A stretch of 64,000 bases of DNA. Origin: Spongilla lacustris (Eukaryota; Porifera; Demospongiae; Spongillida; Spongillidae). The DNA lies in NCBI GenBank assembly GCA_949361645.1, contig OX442418.1, forward strand, positions 9,327,821 through 9,391,820, in the 5' to 3' direction. The position numbers and the translations under genes are program-made. Below the pieces are notes generated by a model, which was not told the DNA's origin, ran no database searches, and was given only the letters and a program-made list of their open reading frames with translations. This document shows, one piece after another, positions 1 to 11,200 of the stretch (its first letter is position 1; each line of letters opens with the position of its first letter).

Positions 1-2192
1 CCTTCCCCTCTTACTTAGTACTTTTTAAGCATCAGGTTTTCATTGTAGACCGTACAATGTGTATAAACATTAGTTGCGATCAGCTCATTAAATCATTCAT
101 AATATTAATAGAGTGCGCAATTTAGCGACGAAAGCCCGCAGACATGCCAAATTTTTATCGTCGTGCACTTGTAAGGATCAATCCATGCGCTTACCTATAT
201 ACAAGATAAGTGCTACATCAAAACACCGTAACCAAATCATTTCGGTGTAAACACAGCAGTTACAAAATTTCTTAATATACGGCATGAAATTATAATTAAA
301 CTCCTTCCAATTTCAGTGTGTGAATTCCAATTTGAAATTTTCTGTTGCACAAAATGACCATTTCTGTGACATATTTTCAACGCGGCTTAAACCATTGACA
401 AATAGCAGTTGATAAACCATTTCCATCAAACCATATTATTGGTTCGCAACTTATTTTCAATTGTTTTGTTTGGAAATACTATGCATACATAGAAAGCTGA
501 CAATATCCACTGTAAAAGATTGGAATGCTATACAGCCTGATATGTAATATATAATAATTGTACAATACAACAGAATATATGTAATACACCCTAGTGCTCA
601 TAATCAATGCAACAATCCATATTCTTCACTGGGTTCACGTTGTTCTCGTTCTTCTTCATCATCATTTCTTTCTTCTCCATCTTTGGTTAGCTGGCTAACT
701 TGCTTCATGCAGCACCATAGCATTCCATCAATTTTTCATGGCAACTATAGGAATGGCTGAATGCAAATGGAAAATCAGGGTGCATGATTATGCATGCAAT
801 AAGTATATATTAAAAGTTCAATGCAAGGTATGCATCTTTAGCATTTATACAATAAGCTTCGTACACTTGAAATTTCAAGTCTACCAAAGGCTGATATACC
901 TCACTTTTGGAAGCATAGAAATTTCAAGTCTACCAAAGCTGATATACCTCACTGATAGAAATGTCATGTCTACCAAAGCTGATATACCTCGCTGATAGAA
1001 ATGTCAAGTCTACCAAAGCTGATTTACCTCACTGATAGAAATGTCAAGTCTACCAAAGCTGATATACCTCACTTTTGAACGCATAGAAATTTCTAGTCTA
1101 CCAAAAGGCTGATATACTTTTGCTGTTTAGAAATTTCAAGTGTAACAAAACTGTTTTATACCTCACTTTGGATGCTTAGAAATTTGAAGTCTACCAAAGC
1201 TGATAAACTTTACTTTTGGATGCGTAGAATTTTCAAGTCTACCAAAGCTGATACATATTGAGTGCCTGTAAGTATAACTCACTTTTTTCTTTTCCACAGG
1301 ACAGAACTAAATCATTCTCAGTTGATAGACTGGAGATAAGTTCTTCATACATATTTGCACCAGTAAAAAGGTTATCTTTTATGCAGGTCTTGTTCGATAC
1401 AGCAATCAGGAATGGTATCAGGACTTGCTTCAGCAAAGATCCTGAGGTGTTTGACATTATTTTGATTGTTTGAAAGTGTAATCATGTACCACAAAAGTAC
1501 CTGAAGGGGGATCCACTGATCAGTAGTATGCTGTCTGCACTAGCATATGTGCAGAGCAAAGTTGCCTCTGCAGCTCACATAGCCCTTCCAGTTCATATGC
1601 TGATGTCAATACAACGAGAGAATATGTTGTAATGTTTGAAGCTGTATTTATGGCCTTCACTGTCCGTAAATAGGATTCTATCTGTAGATGAAATTTAGGA
1701 TATGTCATATTCTATGTGCTAAATTGTTAATGCAAAAGAAACTCCAGCAAACTCACATTTTCACATTCTTCATTATCCAAGACAAAGAAGGAGAGGCTAA
1801 AGCCTGCAAAACATGAAATGGTTGTTTTGATGTCTTCGTAAGTAATTGAGGAAATGCATTTTGGTAGAAGGACAGTTGAGTTTGTCCTCTCATCTGACCA
1901 CACAATAAGTGATTGTGCATTAATATCTGAGGGGCTTGAATGAGCTGTTTTCGATCTAAATTGAAATATAAGATACATGTAACATAATGCAATAATTCAT
2001 TCATGTGGTATAAATATGTACACACCTAACAGCCCTTGAGCAATAATCAGTAAAAGCAGCTGGGATTGGATTAAAGTTGCACTTCAGAAAAAGGTCGGAT
2101 AGTAATTTTGCATTGGCAAAATTAGGTTCTATTGTGCCTCTTTCCAGTCTTTAGTGCCAACTAAAGATACAAATGATTCCAAGATTTTTTTC
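1..2192. repeat. Segmental duplication, copy A
   Basis: Bases 1-552 match 43891-44442 almost perfectly, and bases 553-2192 match about 47792-49437, with only scattered substitutions and small indels. The copies are in the same orientation, about 44 kb apart. Copy A is uninterrupted at base 552, where copy B carries a 3.35-kb insertion. The left end lies outside the window. The right end falls at a poly-T run near 2192, where the flanks diverge. The block holds a minisatellite and the 3' exons of a minus-strand gene. Confidence 0.95.
869..1255. repeat. Minisatellite, 37-48 bp units
   Basis: About nine degenerate units contain the cores GAAATTTCAAGTCTACC and AAAGCTGATATACCTCAC. Long units carry an extra ACTTTTGGAAGCATA segment; the middle three units lack it, so there are two unit lengths. 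The array lies just downstream of the last recognisable exon of the minus-strand gene and is copied in the duplicate at 48109-48495. Confidence 0.9.
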
Positions 2193-3084
2193 ATTTTTTT
2201 TTTTGGTTGAAGCAAGTTGAATTGAGACTTTTAAGCACAGTTTCTCCACTTGCACATTTTTGTAACATTTCCGTACATTCTGTCTCGCTGAATCCACGCA
2301 GACCACGAAAGTTGCTTCCTTTGCAGTCCACCTTTGGTGCTGCAATTCCTTTGACTTTGATCTTTTCAAATACTGTTACAATAACCCTGTACAATTCATA
2401 GTTTTTGTTGCTCAAAGTGGAGAGCATGAATACCATGTTGTCCTCCAACTGCTTCTTCTATCAGATAAAAAAAATTGTGGACACATTTTAAATCATACAT
2501 GTAGCTACAATACAACTTACATGTACAGTCATCATAAGTGTGCTAGCACACGAACTTTTACATTCGCTGTTTTTTTTCTGGAGGTTCTTCCATTAACGAT
2601 TTATTTGCCATAGCATACAGCCGTAATCGACAAAGGTGAACCTTAGTGCAGAAAATATTTATATAAGTACAAGGAAAATACATCATGAATTTTATACCTT
2701 GTCCTGCGTTGTCATTTTACAGGTGAAATCAGTTGCACGATTATGCCGAAGGGCTAAATGCTGTGCCTGTTAATCGGTCATACAAGAATACACACTCACT
2801 CGCCATGATGAGAACTGAGGGTCTTGTCTCAAATTGTTGTTTTCATTTAACAATTGTTGCAGAGCTATTCTCGAATGATTTCCTCCAATGGTTTCATATG
2901 TGAAAGCTTCTGGATGTTTAGAATCAAATTGTTCGTCATCCCTTAGCCTAACAATTGCAATCATTGGGGCAACGTGACTTGTTCTGTTTTCACAACTTTA
3001 AACTGGCTACGAAGTGTTCAGGGTCACGAATGCTGCGATCCTTCCTTGGTGACAGTAGGCAGCTAATAGGTAAGGCATAGTTTC

Positions 3085-3910
3085 CTGTAGAATAATTGGT
3101 ATAATGTGTGTGATGGTGAGGATGTACATGGTGTGTGACATTGGGGTGTGTACATGGTGTAGATGGGGTGTGAGAGTGGGTGTAACCGAGGGATGTACAT
3201 AGTGTGTGACACTGAGGATGTACATGATGGTGTGTACTTGTGTGAGGAGGCATGTGTCACAGTCATGTGAGTGACAGTGAGATCGATGTACATGCTGTGT
3301 GTGTGAACAGTGGGGATGTACACTGGTAGGATGTTCATAGTGTGTGACAGAGGGTGTGGATGGTGTGTGTGACAGTGAGAATGTGCATGGCTAGATGGTG
3401 TGTGTGACAGTGCACACTGTAAATAAAATGGTTGCTAAGGCAAACCAAAGTTGATTTACATTGTGTAGACAACATGTGAAACCTTAAATATCACACTAAA
3501 ATTAAATTGGTTGCCACTATATTTAAATTGGCTGATATGTCAAACCGGTTTCATGTGTACATGTTGACTACACAGTGTAAACCAACTTGGTTTGCCCTAG
3601 CAACCATTTTATTTACAGTGCATGCATGCATGCATGGGAATGTTTATGGTGTGTATGATATACAAGGTGTTTGTGACACTGATATGTGTGAAAGTGGGGA
3701 TGGACATGGTAGGATGCTCATAGTGTGTGGCAATGAGAATGTACATGTTGCCTGTGAATGGGGATGTAGATGATGTGTGTGTGTGTGACAATGACGTGTA
3801 CACAATGGGGTGTACATGGTGTGTGACAGTGGGATGTTCATGGTGTGTGTGAGAGTTCAATGGTGTAGATGGTAGTGGGGATGTACATGGTGTGCATATA
3901 TGACATATGT
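3085..3910. repeat. Degenerate TG-rich satellite
   Basis: Irregular units of about 20-35 bp built on GGATGTACATGGTGTGTGAC fill this stretch, which is the first intron of the decayed minus-strand gene. A MITE has inserted in the middle. Open frames rich in His/Thr/Tyr here are products of the repeat, not genes. Confidence 0.85.
3415..3620. mobile_element. MITE with ~70-bp inverted repeats
   Basis: The ends CACTGTAAATAAAATGGTTG and its complement at 3601-3620 begin a long imperfect inverted repeat. Both arms share CAAACCAA, TTTACA and GTGTAGACAACATGTG-like blocks. At 206 bp with no coding capacity it fits a non-autonomous DNA transposon. A CA dinucleotide on both sides is the only visible target-site duplication candidate, so the superfamily is undecided. 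It interrupts the TG-rich satellite. Confidence 0.8.
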
Positions 3911-4616
3911 GACAGTTTCTGAGAAAATTTTCCCTCGCATATACAATTTTATATATATAGGGTGTGTGTGACTAATGTCCATGTTGTATACATACCAAGA
4001 AAGCAGGATTCAAGTCCTTTGTCAAAATGATCAAGCATATCAACTTCTGTGTCAATTTTCCTCCGTTTTGGTTGCAATGATGATGCACCTACAGTACATT
4101 GATCTTCTCGTTGGCTACTTCCTGATTGTTTTGATGAGCTTGGTCTCATAACTAAAATAAAATTGTGGCAGAAGAACAAAAACTTCTCAAGGAAAAGAGA
4201 TCACAGCAGTCCAAGACTCAATTCCAGCTGCAGACCAAGTATTGCAGTCACCAGATCAGATTTCACTCATTAAAAAGATTAACGGTTATTTTATTATTAG
4301 AGCATATTTTTAATGGTTATGTTATGGGTGTGGTTCTGAAGGAGGAGGTGGATCCCCAATGCTTGGCCGGCGATTTAAATAAATTAACATGTGAATAATT
4401 CATGATAACTGAACCAGCTAATGTAACTGCCTCACTCCAGGTGCCAATATTTATAGTGCATTGATAATTTAAGCAGTTGCACATGTGCTGTAATGGAGAA
4501 ACAATACATGTACATTCAATTAGTACTCATAGCACTGTAATCAATACTACGCACATTCCAAAACATCAAAAAACACCATTGTGCACTAAATTTAATGAAT
4601 CCTCATTAAGTAACAA

Positions 4617-4935
4617 TATTGCATGCCCTGTAATTTCAACAGGACTAAATTGCCTGCTTACTATTAGTAATGATTTTGCAAGCCCTGAAACTTCAACAGG
4701 ACCAAATAGGCAGTACTTAATTTTACGTAAAGTATTCTGCAAGCCCTGAAATTTCAACTGGACCATAGCCTGTTTACTATTATGCTTACTAATTTGCAAG
4801 CCATGAAATTTCTACAGAACCAAAAGCCTAGTTTACTATTATGTAAGGATTTTGCAAATCCAAATACTACATGTACATGTATGTAAAGAATTTGCAAGCC
4901 TCGAAATTTCTACAGAACCAATAGCCTGCTAACAA
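4617..4935. repeat. Minisatellite, ~62-bp units
   Basis: Five to six degenerate units contain TTTGCAAGCCCTGAAATTTC, then AACAGGACCAAATAGCCTG and TTACTATTA. The phrase GAAATTTC is shared with the minisatellite at 869-1255, but the rest of the unit differs. It lies upstream of the plus-strand exon at 5016. Confidence 0.8.
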
Positions 4936-5015
4936 TTATAGATCACAGTGTTTATTATAATTTGCAATTCTCATTGTGCAATTTGTACTGAGTGCATATT
5001 TTTTTTTAAATGTAG

Positions 5016-5381
5016 GCACACTGTGGCAATGGATCAACTGATCAAGAGGCAAAGTTGCAAAATCATGTTGTGTCTGAGGAAGTAATTCCACTTTGTGTTG
5101 GACAGTTTGTGGCTTGCAAACTAAACAAATTTGAGGATGAAAAACCACAAATTGGACAAGTGATTTCTTTATTGGATGGAGTAAAGATAGTTATTGAGTG
5201 GTGGGTTGGAAGCTATTCATCGATGTGGGTAAAGTGGAAAATCAGAGGGGTTACACAAGTGGAAGAAAAGGATGTCCAAAGTATATTGAAAAACAGAATT
5301 AATCTCACTAAAATGAACAGGCTAACAAAAACTGATGTCCAAGAGCTGAAAATGCTCTACACTGCTGCAATCTTTGTGTAA
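5016..5381 (+). CDS. Terminal exon, Trp-rich domain protein
   Basis: An acceptor (TTTTTTTTTAAATGTAG) precedes an open reading of about 121 residues ending in TAA at 5381. The peptide contains VGQFVACKLNKF, then IGQVISLLDGVKIVIEWWVG and SSMWVKWK, followed by a charged tail with several Lys-rich stretches. The spacing of aromatic and Gly residues suggests a small beta-barrel module of the Tudor/BAH/PWWP kind, but I do not recognise the family. No upstream exons were found, because 4150-5015 is mostly minisatellite, so the gene is partial here. It lies divergently to the decayed minus-strand gene. Confidence 0.45.
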   Translation, partial: AHCGNGSTDQEAKLQNHVVSEEVIPLCVGQFVACKLNKFEDEKPQIGQVISLLDGVKIVIEWWVGSYSSMWVKWKIRGVTQVEEKDVQSILKNRINLTKMNRLTKTDVQELKMLYTAAIFV

Positions 5382-5869
5382 ACCTATGTATTCATTTATG
5401 TACAACTTTGGAAAGTCAATAACATGTTTGAATGGTCATTTTTAAACAATTGCATGGCAGAATAGTTTTAAATTATGAAGAAACTGTTCAAGTTGCTTCT
5501 GGTTGTTGCATAGGTTTCATACTGGACCAGTTACTATGCAATTACCTCTGTTTGAACAATTCCTAATAGTATTACTATGGAATTCAACAAGAAGCTTGCT
5601 CTGTGAAGAAAACATTGCTTTTATTAAGATAACTGCAAGAAAACTGTGAAAATTTGCTAGAGGCTGATTACTTTCTCATGTTTGGTATGCTTAGTAATTG
5701 GAAATTTCAGTGTGTAATTGGAAGAGGTTATTACATTTACGTAACGCACAAAACATGGATTAGCCTGCGCAAACCCAGGTCCTGGATCCATGGTTTGTGG
5801 TACAAACCATGGATTGGCCACGCAATCTTGGGATTGCTCATCACTCCCACTTCCAAAAGGGTTAAAGGG
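5382..5869. other. No gene recognised
   Basis: AT-rich sequence. Around 5755-5830 a short stretch has several near-palindromes around CCATGG and ACAAACCATGGATTGG, next to the LINE fragment. Nothing else is supported. Confidence 0.5.
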
Positions 5870-6805
5870 TTTAGCGATGAGGTGATCGAGACATCAGGTG
5901 CTGCTGTTCTGCTCAAGAACCAGTTAGGTTAAGATGTCGGCTGGGCGAGACTTGCTGTGGTCATGTTGCCCACAAACAACTCTTAAGCTGTTGTGGCACA
6001 AAACAACATCGCCACCCCCTTTGCATGTCACGGCATGATGCCCAAGAGGATCCAGCTGGTGGTCAGGGCAGTAAGGAAAATGTAGCTGTGATGTTGTGTC
6101 CATCCCAAACCACCATTATAAAGCAACCTGGAACTCGTCTGGCTCCAAGCTAAGGTTAAGACCCCTGGATGGAATTACGGTTAGCCACAAGGAAGCATAA
6201 CACGATGCAACTGATAGTAGACGAGCACCGTTGGCCAGGGTGGGGATGAGACACAACTGGTCAAATTGATGGTCATCAATTCTGGACAATGTCTTTTTGA
6301 CACTCCAGAAGAGACTCTTCAGAGATGGAACTTGCAGGTGGAACCAAGCTATTGAATAAGGTGACAGCTTGTAAGGTGAACTTATCCAGTGGAGCTGAAC
6401 AACTTACTTTGTTTACTTAGGAAAAATAAGCAGCTGAGCAATGTAAAGCGAACCTATGGAGGCCTAGACCACCCCTACTAAGGCTCTGCTGAACTTGAAG
6501 TAACTCAGAGTCAGAAGGATCAATTGCAACACAATCACAAATGTGACAATGAACCTCCGCATCAAACAATGCTAGGCCTTCAGACTGGGCAGGTGGAGTG
6601 GAACGAGCTAAATGGACCAGCTTACAAAAGGTGGCACAATGATGCAAGATGAGTGCAATTTGAGGATCTAATGAACCCACCTCTTTATCTGGGGCAGCAA
6701 TTTGACTGCCTTGGCTCGCTTTTGAGCAAGGAATTTGGCACAAAACATTGCATCCCCAATAGGAGCACCCAGGATCTCAAGTTAGGTTCATGAAACACGA
6801 TTATG
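5870..6805 (-). pseudogene. Non-LTR (LINE-type) retrotransposon fragment
   Basis: Translated on the minus strand with several frame shifts and stops, this gives in order: LGAPIGDAMFCAKFLAQKRA (around 6770), a helical stretch with CKLVHLARSTPP and SLSRGGLGLH (6743-6417, the longest open part), and near 6080-5945 a CPYCPDHQLDPLGHHAVTC-like finger followed by a SRPADIL motif. The same C-terminal layout (C-x2-C, GGD, RPAD) recurs at 18428-19369 and 39312-39850, so these are fragments of one LINE-type family. No intact reverse transcriptase core is present. Confidence 0.7.
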
Positions 6806-7699
6806 TCAGCTGGAAAGCCCTCCATGTCACCTTGATAAAAGAGTTAACATTTGGACATTGATATATAGCCCCAAGGAGGGCTGCTGAATATGATGGATAG
6901 CATGATTCACTGCATCCTATTTGATACCCTTAATTAAATAGAACACTTTCCTGTGATGGTTGTAAAAGGCCCAGTGGCTTTGATTCGCTTGAATCCAGCA
7001 TATAGGCGCCCACTATAACAGCCATATTTGTCAAAAAGGAAATCAGGGAGCTAGTTTGTCGGGTAGTAGCGCTTATAAATGGGACTAGTAGGCCTACCGA
7101 CCGTTTGACGTTTTGGGTGAAGTTGCACTTGGACGCTGACTCTGTGATGTACTCTGTTCACCAGCCAGCATTTAATAGCAACATGTGACAAGTATTTTTC
7201 GTCATTTAGGCAGCATTCTAATAACACCATCGTGCTAGCCATGTCAGTAAAATGATGTATGTGGAAGATTTTTTATGACAGTGTCAACAACAAGGTCATG
7301 TATTATGTATGTTAAAAAAAAAAAAACTCTTACTGTACAGAGAAAATTGTTAATTTCATAGTTATACTTGTATGTGTGTATGTTTTTCAAATATAGATTC
7401 AGCATTCTTTGAATGTCTTCCATGGTCTACGGGTGCAGTTTGTGAGCCTGCAAGTGTCCCCTTTCCAGTTCTCAAAACACTACTACAATCTAACCTATAT
7501 AGTAGCCTCAAGTGTGTGTTCAAGTTTTATCTGTTAATCGCCGATGATTGGATAGGTATGGACCAATCTTGCTCTTCAGAGCCAATCAGAGGAGAGGGGG
7601 GCATTTTGGTTGGCTGGCGATTGCAGTGGTGAATATGCAGTAGGCCTATGGGAGGGGCCGGGCAGCTGCTGCTGAGACCCTAGCAAAAAATTATTTATG
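6806..7699. other. No gene recognised
   Basis: Mixed sequence with a poly-A run at 7315-7326 that might be the tail of an old retro-insertion. No convincing open frame or repeat was seen. Confidence 0.45.
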
Positions 7700-8040
7700 A
7701 GTTAAGAATATGCACGAAATTGGGACCAAGAACTTATTAAGAAACCCTTAGGATCTGATAAGTTTCTTTACAGATTCTTAATGTTATCTTAAAAAGGAAC
7801 TTAGAGAATTTTTACAAGATCCTATAACTTTTTTGTAATAGTAATCTTACAAGACGCAAGAAATTGGGACCAACCCATAGGATCTTATTAGATTCTTATA
7901 GGTTTCTTACAGATTCTTCTAAAGCTATCTTAAAGGAAGTTATAGAATTCTTACAAGATCCTATTACTTTTTTCTACAGTGATCTTATAGATGCAAGAAA
8001 TTGGGACCAAGATCTTATTAAGAATTAATACGTACAATTT
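7700..8040. repeat. ~140-bp tandem repeat, TAAGA-rich
   Basis: GAAATTGGGACCAA recurs at 7716, 7860 and 7997, giving two units of 144 and 137 bp plus a partial one. The units are rich in AAGATCCTATAA and ATTCTTA blocks that read similarly on both strands. A related, more decayed stretch lies at 16140-16330. Confidence 0.8.
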
Positions 8041-8262
8041 TCAGGAGCAACAATACATTGCTCACAAAATCATGAATTGTAGTGTTATAATGTTGTATAT
8101 AAAAATATAATGTAGTTGTCTAGAATTGAACAAGTAACTGGTGCATGTCCTATTGATCTGACCACATGCATTATACATATAGCAGGCATTGGCTGCACTC
8201 GGTAAAATGTAGGACTGTCATGTACCTAGATTGATACATGTATATGCAAAAAAACTCATCTT

Positions 8263-11200
8263 TCAAAAACACTTCCTATGAACAATGGATGGACCAAATT
8301 CATCATATTCCTGCTTGGAGATCCACATTGGCTGGAAGCTTGACAGAGAGGCCAAAATGGAACCACCAATCCAAGCACTGTACTTGCGATCAGGAGGGGC
8401 TATGATGTTCATTTCTAAGGTAGCTTGTGCCAGGGCTGTGATCTCCTTCTGCATCCTTTCTGCAAATCCAGGAAACAGAGTGCTGCCACCAGACAAAACA
8501 ATATTTGCAAACAAGTTTCTTTTTATATCAATATCACACTTTATGACGGAGTAGTATGCATTATCTTGAATACCTTGACATGACATGCCAATATATGAAG
8601 GATTGAACAGGGCCTCTGTAGCCATAAACTGTTCATTGCCAATGGAGATGATTTGACCGTCAGGAAGCTCATAGCTCTTCTCAAATTTGCAACTCTGAGT
8701 AGCTTCATGCATTTCCTGTCTAATATCTTGAGCAACATAGCACGTAGTTTCCTTCACCTTGCTAAAAATTTCATGAAGTCGACATCCGTACTGTGATATG
8801 AAACTGTACTTGCATGACAACAGTCTTTCCAGATGATGAGTAAGGTCTCTACCTGCAATGTCCAGGCGACGTACAGCGTGTGGAAGAACATAACCCTCAA
8901 AAATGGGCACTGTATGTGAAACAGTATGACCACAGTCGATGACCATACCAGTGATACGGCCAGTGGAGTGCAATGACAGCACTGCAGGACTGGCTGCATA
9001 CATGCCAGGTATGTTGAAGTGCTCAAACATAATCTGAGTCATCTTCTCTCGGTTTGCCTTTGGGTTCAAGGGAGGTTCGGTTAGGAGAATGTGATGTTCC
9101 TCTGGGGCCACTCTAAGCTCATTGTAGAAAGTGTGATGCCAGATCTGAAATTGAAAAAAAAAATCCAATAGTTTGCACCTGAGAAATTAACAAAATTCAT
9201 ATTTTAAATATAATATAGTGTGCGCAGTAATAATTGCGTACATTTCGGTATGAATAAAAGGCTATGAGGGTCAGGCATGCATTTGTACATGTATACAGCA
9301 CATGGGGATAATGGTGGCGTGACTCCAACACGGTTACGCTTTTTAAAAAGAACATAGGTTTCACCAAATCTAACACGGCTGTTTCGAGCTGGACAATTAC
9401 AGTGCCGTCCACCCACAAGTTCACACTCGCGCGCGCGTGTATTCGAGTCGAGCGCGAGTCACGCGCGTCACTCAAATACCTATTTACGGCATACCTACAG
9501 ATGATTACGTTAGTTTCAAGCTATTAATAGCATATGTTTTTGTTCCAGCTGTTTTGCTTTGAGTTAAGGCGCGTGAGTTATTATTGCACTCGATCGAGTC
9601 GCGCGCGAGTCGAGCGCGTGTCGAGCGCGCGCGAGTGTGAACTTGTGGGTGGACGGCACTGTAGTTTGATAATTAGAGCGTTACGGTATATGATTTACAA
9701 ATGATGGCGGTTAGCCTCATTATCGCTATGCAATGTTTAACGGCATGGCTTGCTTGAAGCTTACACCTGGTGCTATAATAAGCTGGTGCATTAGTACCAG
9801 CAATCATTCCTCTATAACACACACATCTGAACTATTAATACTACGCTTCTCAAGCAATACACAGGCCTTGTTTTCATAAGCATACGCCGTTACGTCATCT
9901 CGAGCATGTGTTAACGAAGCGCGAGTTGCAACGAGCCGCCAATTTTCTCACTGGTAAGTTCGACATAGAGGCAATGTTAACACTTCAGGCGAAAGGTTTA
10001 TGTCATTAACTAAGTGCGGCCGGCACTTTTCGGCCTAAACAGTCTGCTTGTTTTCTATGAATAATGATGCGGTGTTGTACAGGTTGAATGGATTACCACC
10101 ACCATCAAGTTCAGCTGCACTGCAGAGTGTGTGCAAAACGCATGTATGACAGAAGGGGGGTGAAAAAGGACACCACATACCAGTGTGAGGCATATACTGA
10201 AGCCTTGCACAAGGTGTTTGGTGTGGCATTTCAAACAGAGGAGGATGCAATGGTGTACCCACAAAGCTTTTGTAGCTCCTGCAAGCGTTCCCTTCAGAAG
10301 GCAATGGATGCAGCTGCACAGGGGGTACCATATAGGTGCTGTGTGACTGCATTTCAGTGGCAAGCACATAAAATTGAATCTTGCATGGTGAGATGTTTCA
10401 CCCCCAATATGATGGCATGTGTATTAATTTCTTCCACACATATTAAGGTGTGTGAACACTTCACATCCACTCAGCAAGTGGGAAGGCCATCCAAAGTCAT
10501 TCATCCAGCTAAAGAACGCAGTGCTAATAAGCTTTTGAAGTACATTGATAGCATTTCACCTCTACCACTTAATGCTCTTGGCGACCCAAATCACTGTTTA
10601 GTAGCAGATGACAATTTGTCAGTTCTAAAGGATCTGAAGTGTCCTCTGTGCTTAGAGGTCGTCAACCAGCCACTGGAGCTGCCATGCAGAGCACTTGTGT
10701 GTGCCAAATGCATGAAACAATGGATAGTGGTGTCAGCGGACGTACAGTGTCCCTGTTGCTATGACCCAGCACCATTGCATCTTAACCCTGCACCTACCTT
10801 GGTGTTGAACATCTTGGGCGATGTACTGATACATTGTGCTGTCTGTTCAAGGGACATCAAGGCTAGAAGTTTTGATGATCACCAGTGTACACCAGCTCCT
10901 ACTGAAGAGGAGATGGTAGCTGCTGCAGGTGTCCTGAGACGAATGTCATCAACAAGTCCTGAGAACCCTGTTTTGACATGTCCAACAGGAGGAAGAGTAA
11001 GTACACACGCACACACCACAGACACATGCACAGTCAAAATTAATGTATCACTTATATGCCTTCCTCACAGCCAATGACATTCATGAGGGTTACAACCACC
11101 CACATTGAAACCAAATCAGTCAGCAAGAGGACACTGAAGCGAAGGTGTCAAGAGATGAGCCATGTGCGTGACATCGTCAGTGGAGGGGAGGCATCCGCCT

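Larger units (their letters stand above)
1283..4149 (-). pseudogene. Decayed multi-exon gene with ParB-like segment
   Basis: Minus-strand exons with consistent splice phases are visible: 4149-3996 (start ATG, basic Ser/Gln-rich peptide, donor GTATGT), 3084-2800, 2457 to about 2193, about 2150-2026, 1955-1757, 1681-1501 and 1441-1283. The 3084-2800 exon encodes LLSPRKDR followed by YETIGGNHSRIALQQLL, which resembles the core of ParB/sulfiredoxin-like domains (GG-x-HR-x2-A). The last exon has YEELISSLSTENDLVL, faintly like the region before motif I of DNA methylases. Breaks: a frame change between LSPRKDR and the ParB-like part, a poly-A frame break near 2193, and an in-frame TGA near 1520. No full-length protein can be read. 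The function is unknown; the ParB resemblance is by eye only. Confidence 0.5.

Noticed and set aside
738..995. Plus-strand 85-codon frame repeated at 47978-48235
   Set aside because: It is conserved only because the DNA is duplicated, and it runs into the minisatellite.
1283..1460. DNA methyltransferase domain
   Set aside because: Only a weak resemblance before motif I; no DPPY/NPPY motif is visible in any exon.
2990..3338. His/Thr-rich open frames
   Set aside because: Mostly the complement of the TG-rich satellite; only the short segment below 3084 belongs to an exon.
10035..10369. Minus-strand frames of 104-110 codons
   Set aside because: Antisense shadows of the RAG1-like first exon, which has clear zinc-finger motifs on the plus strand.
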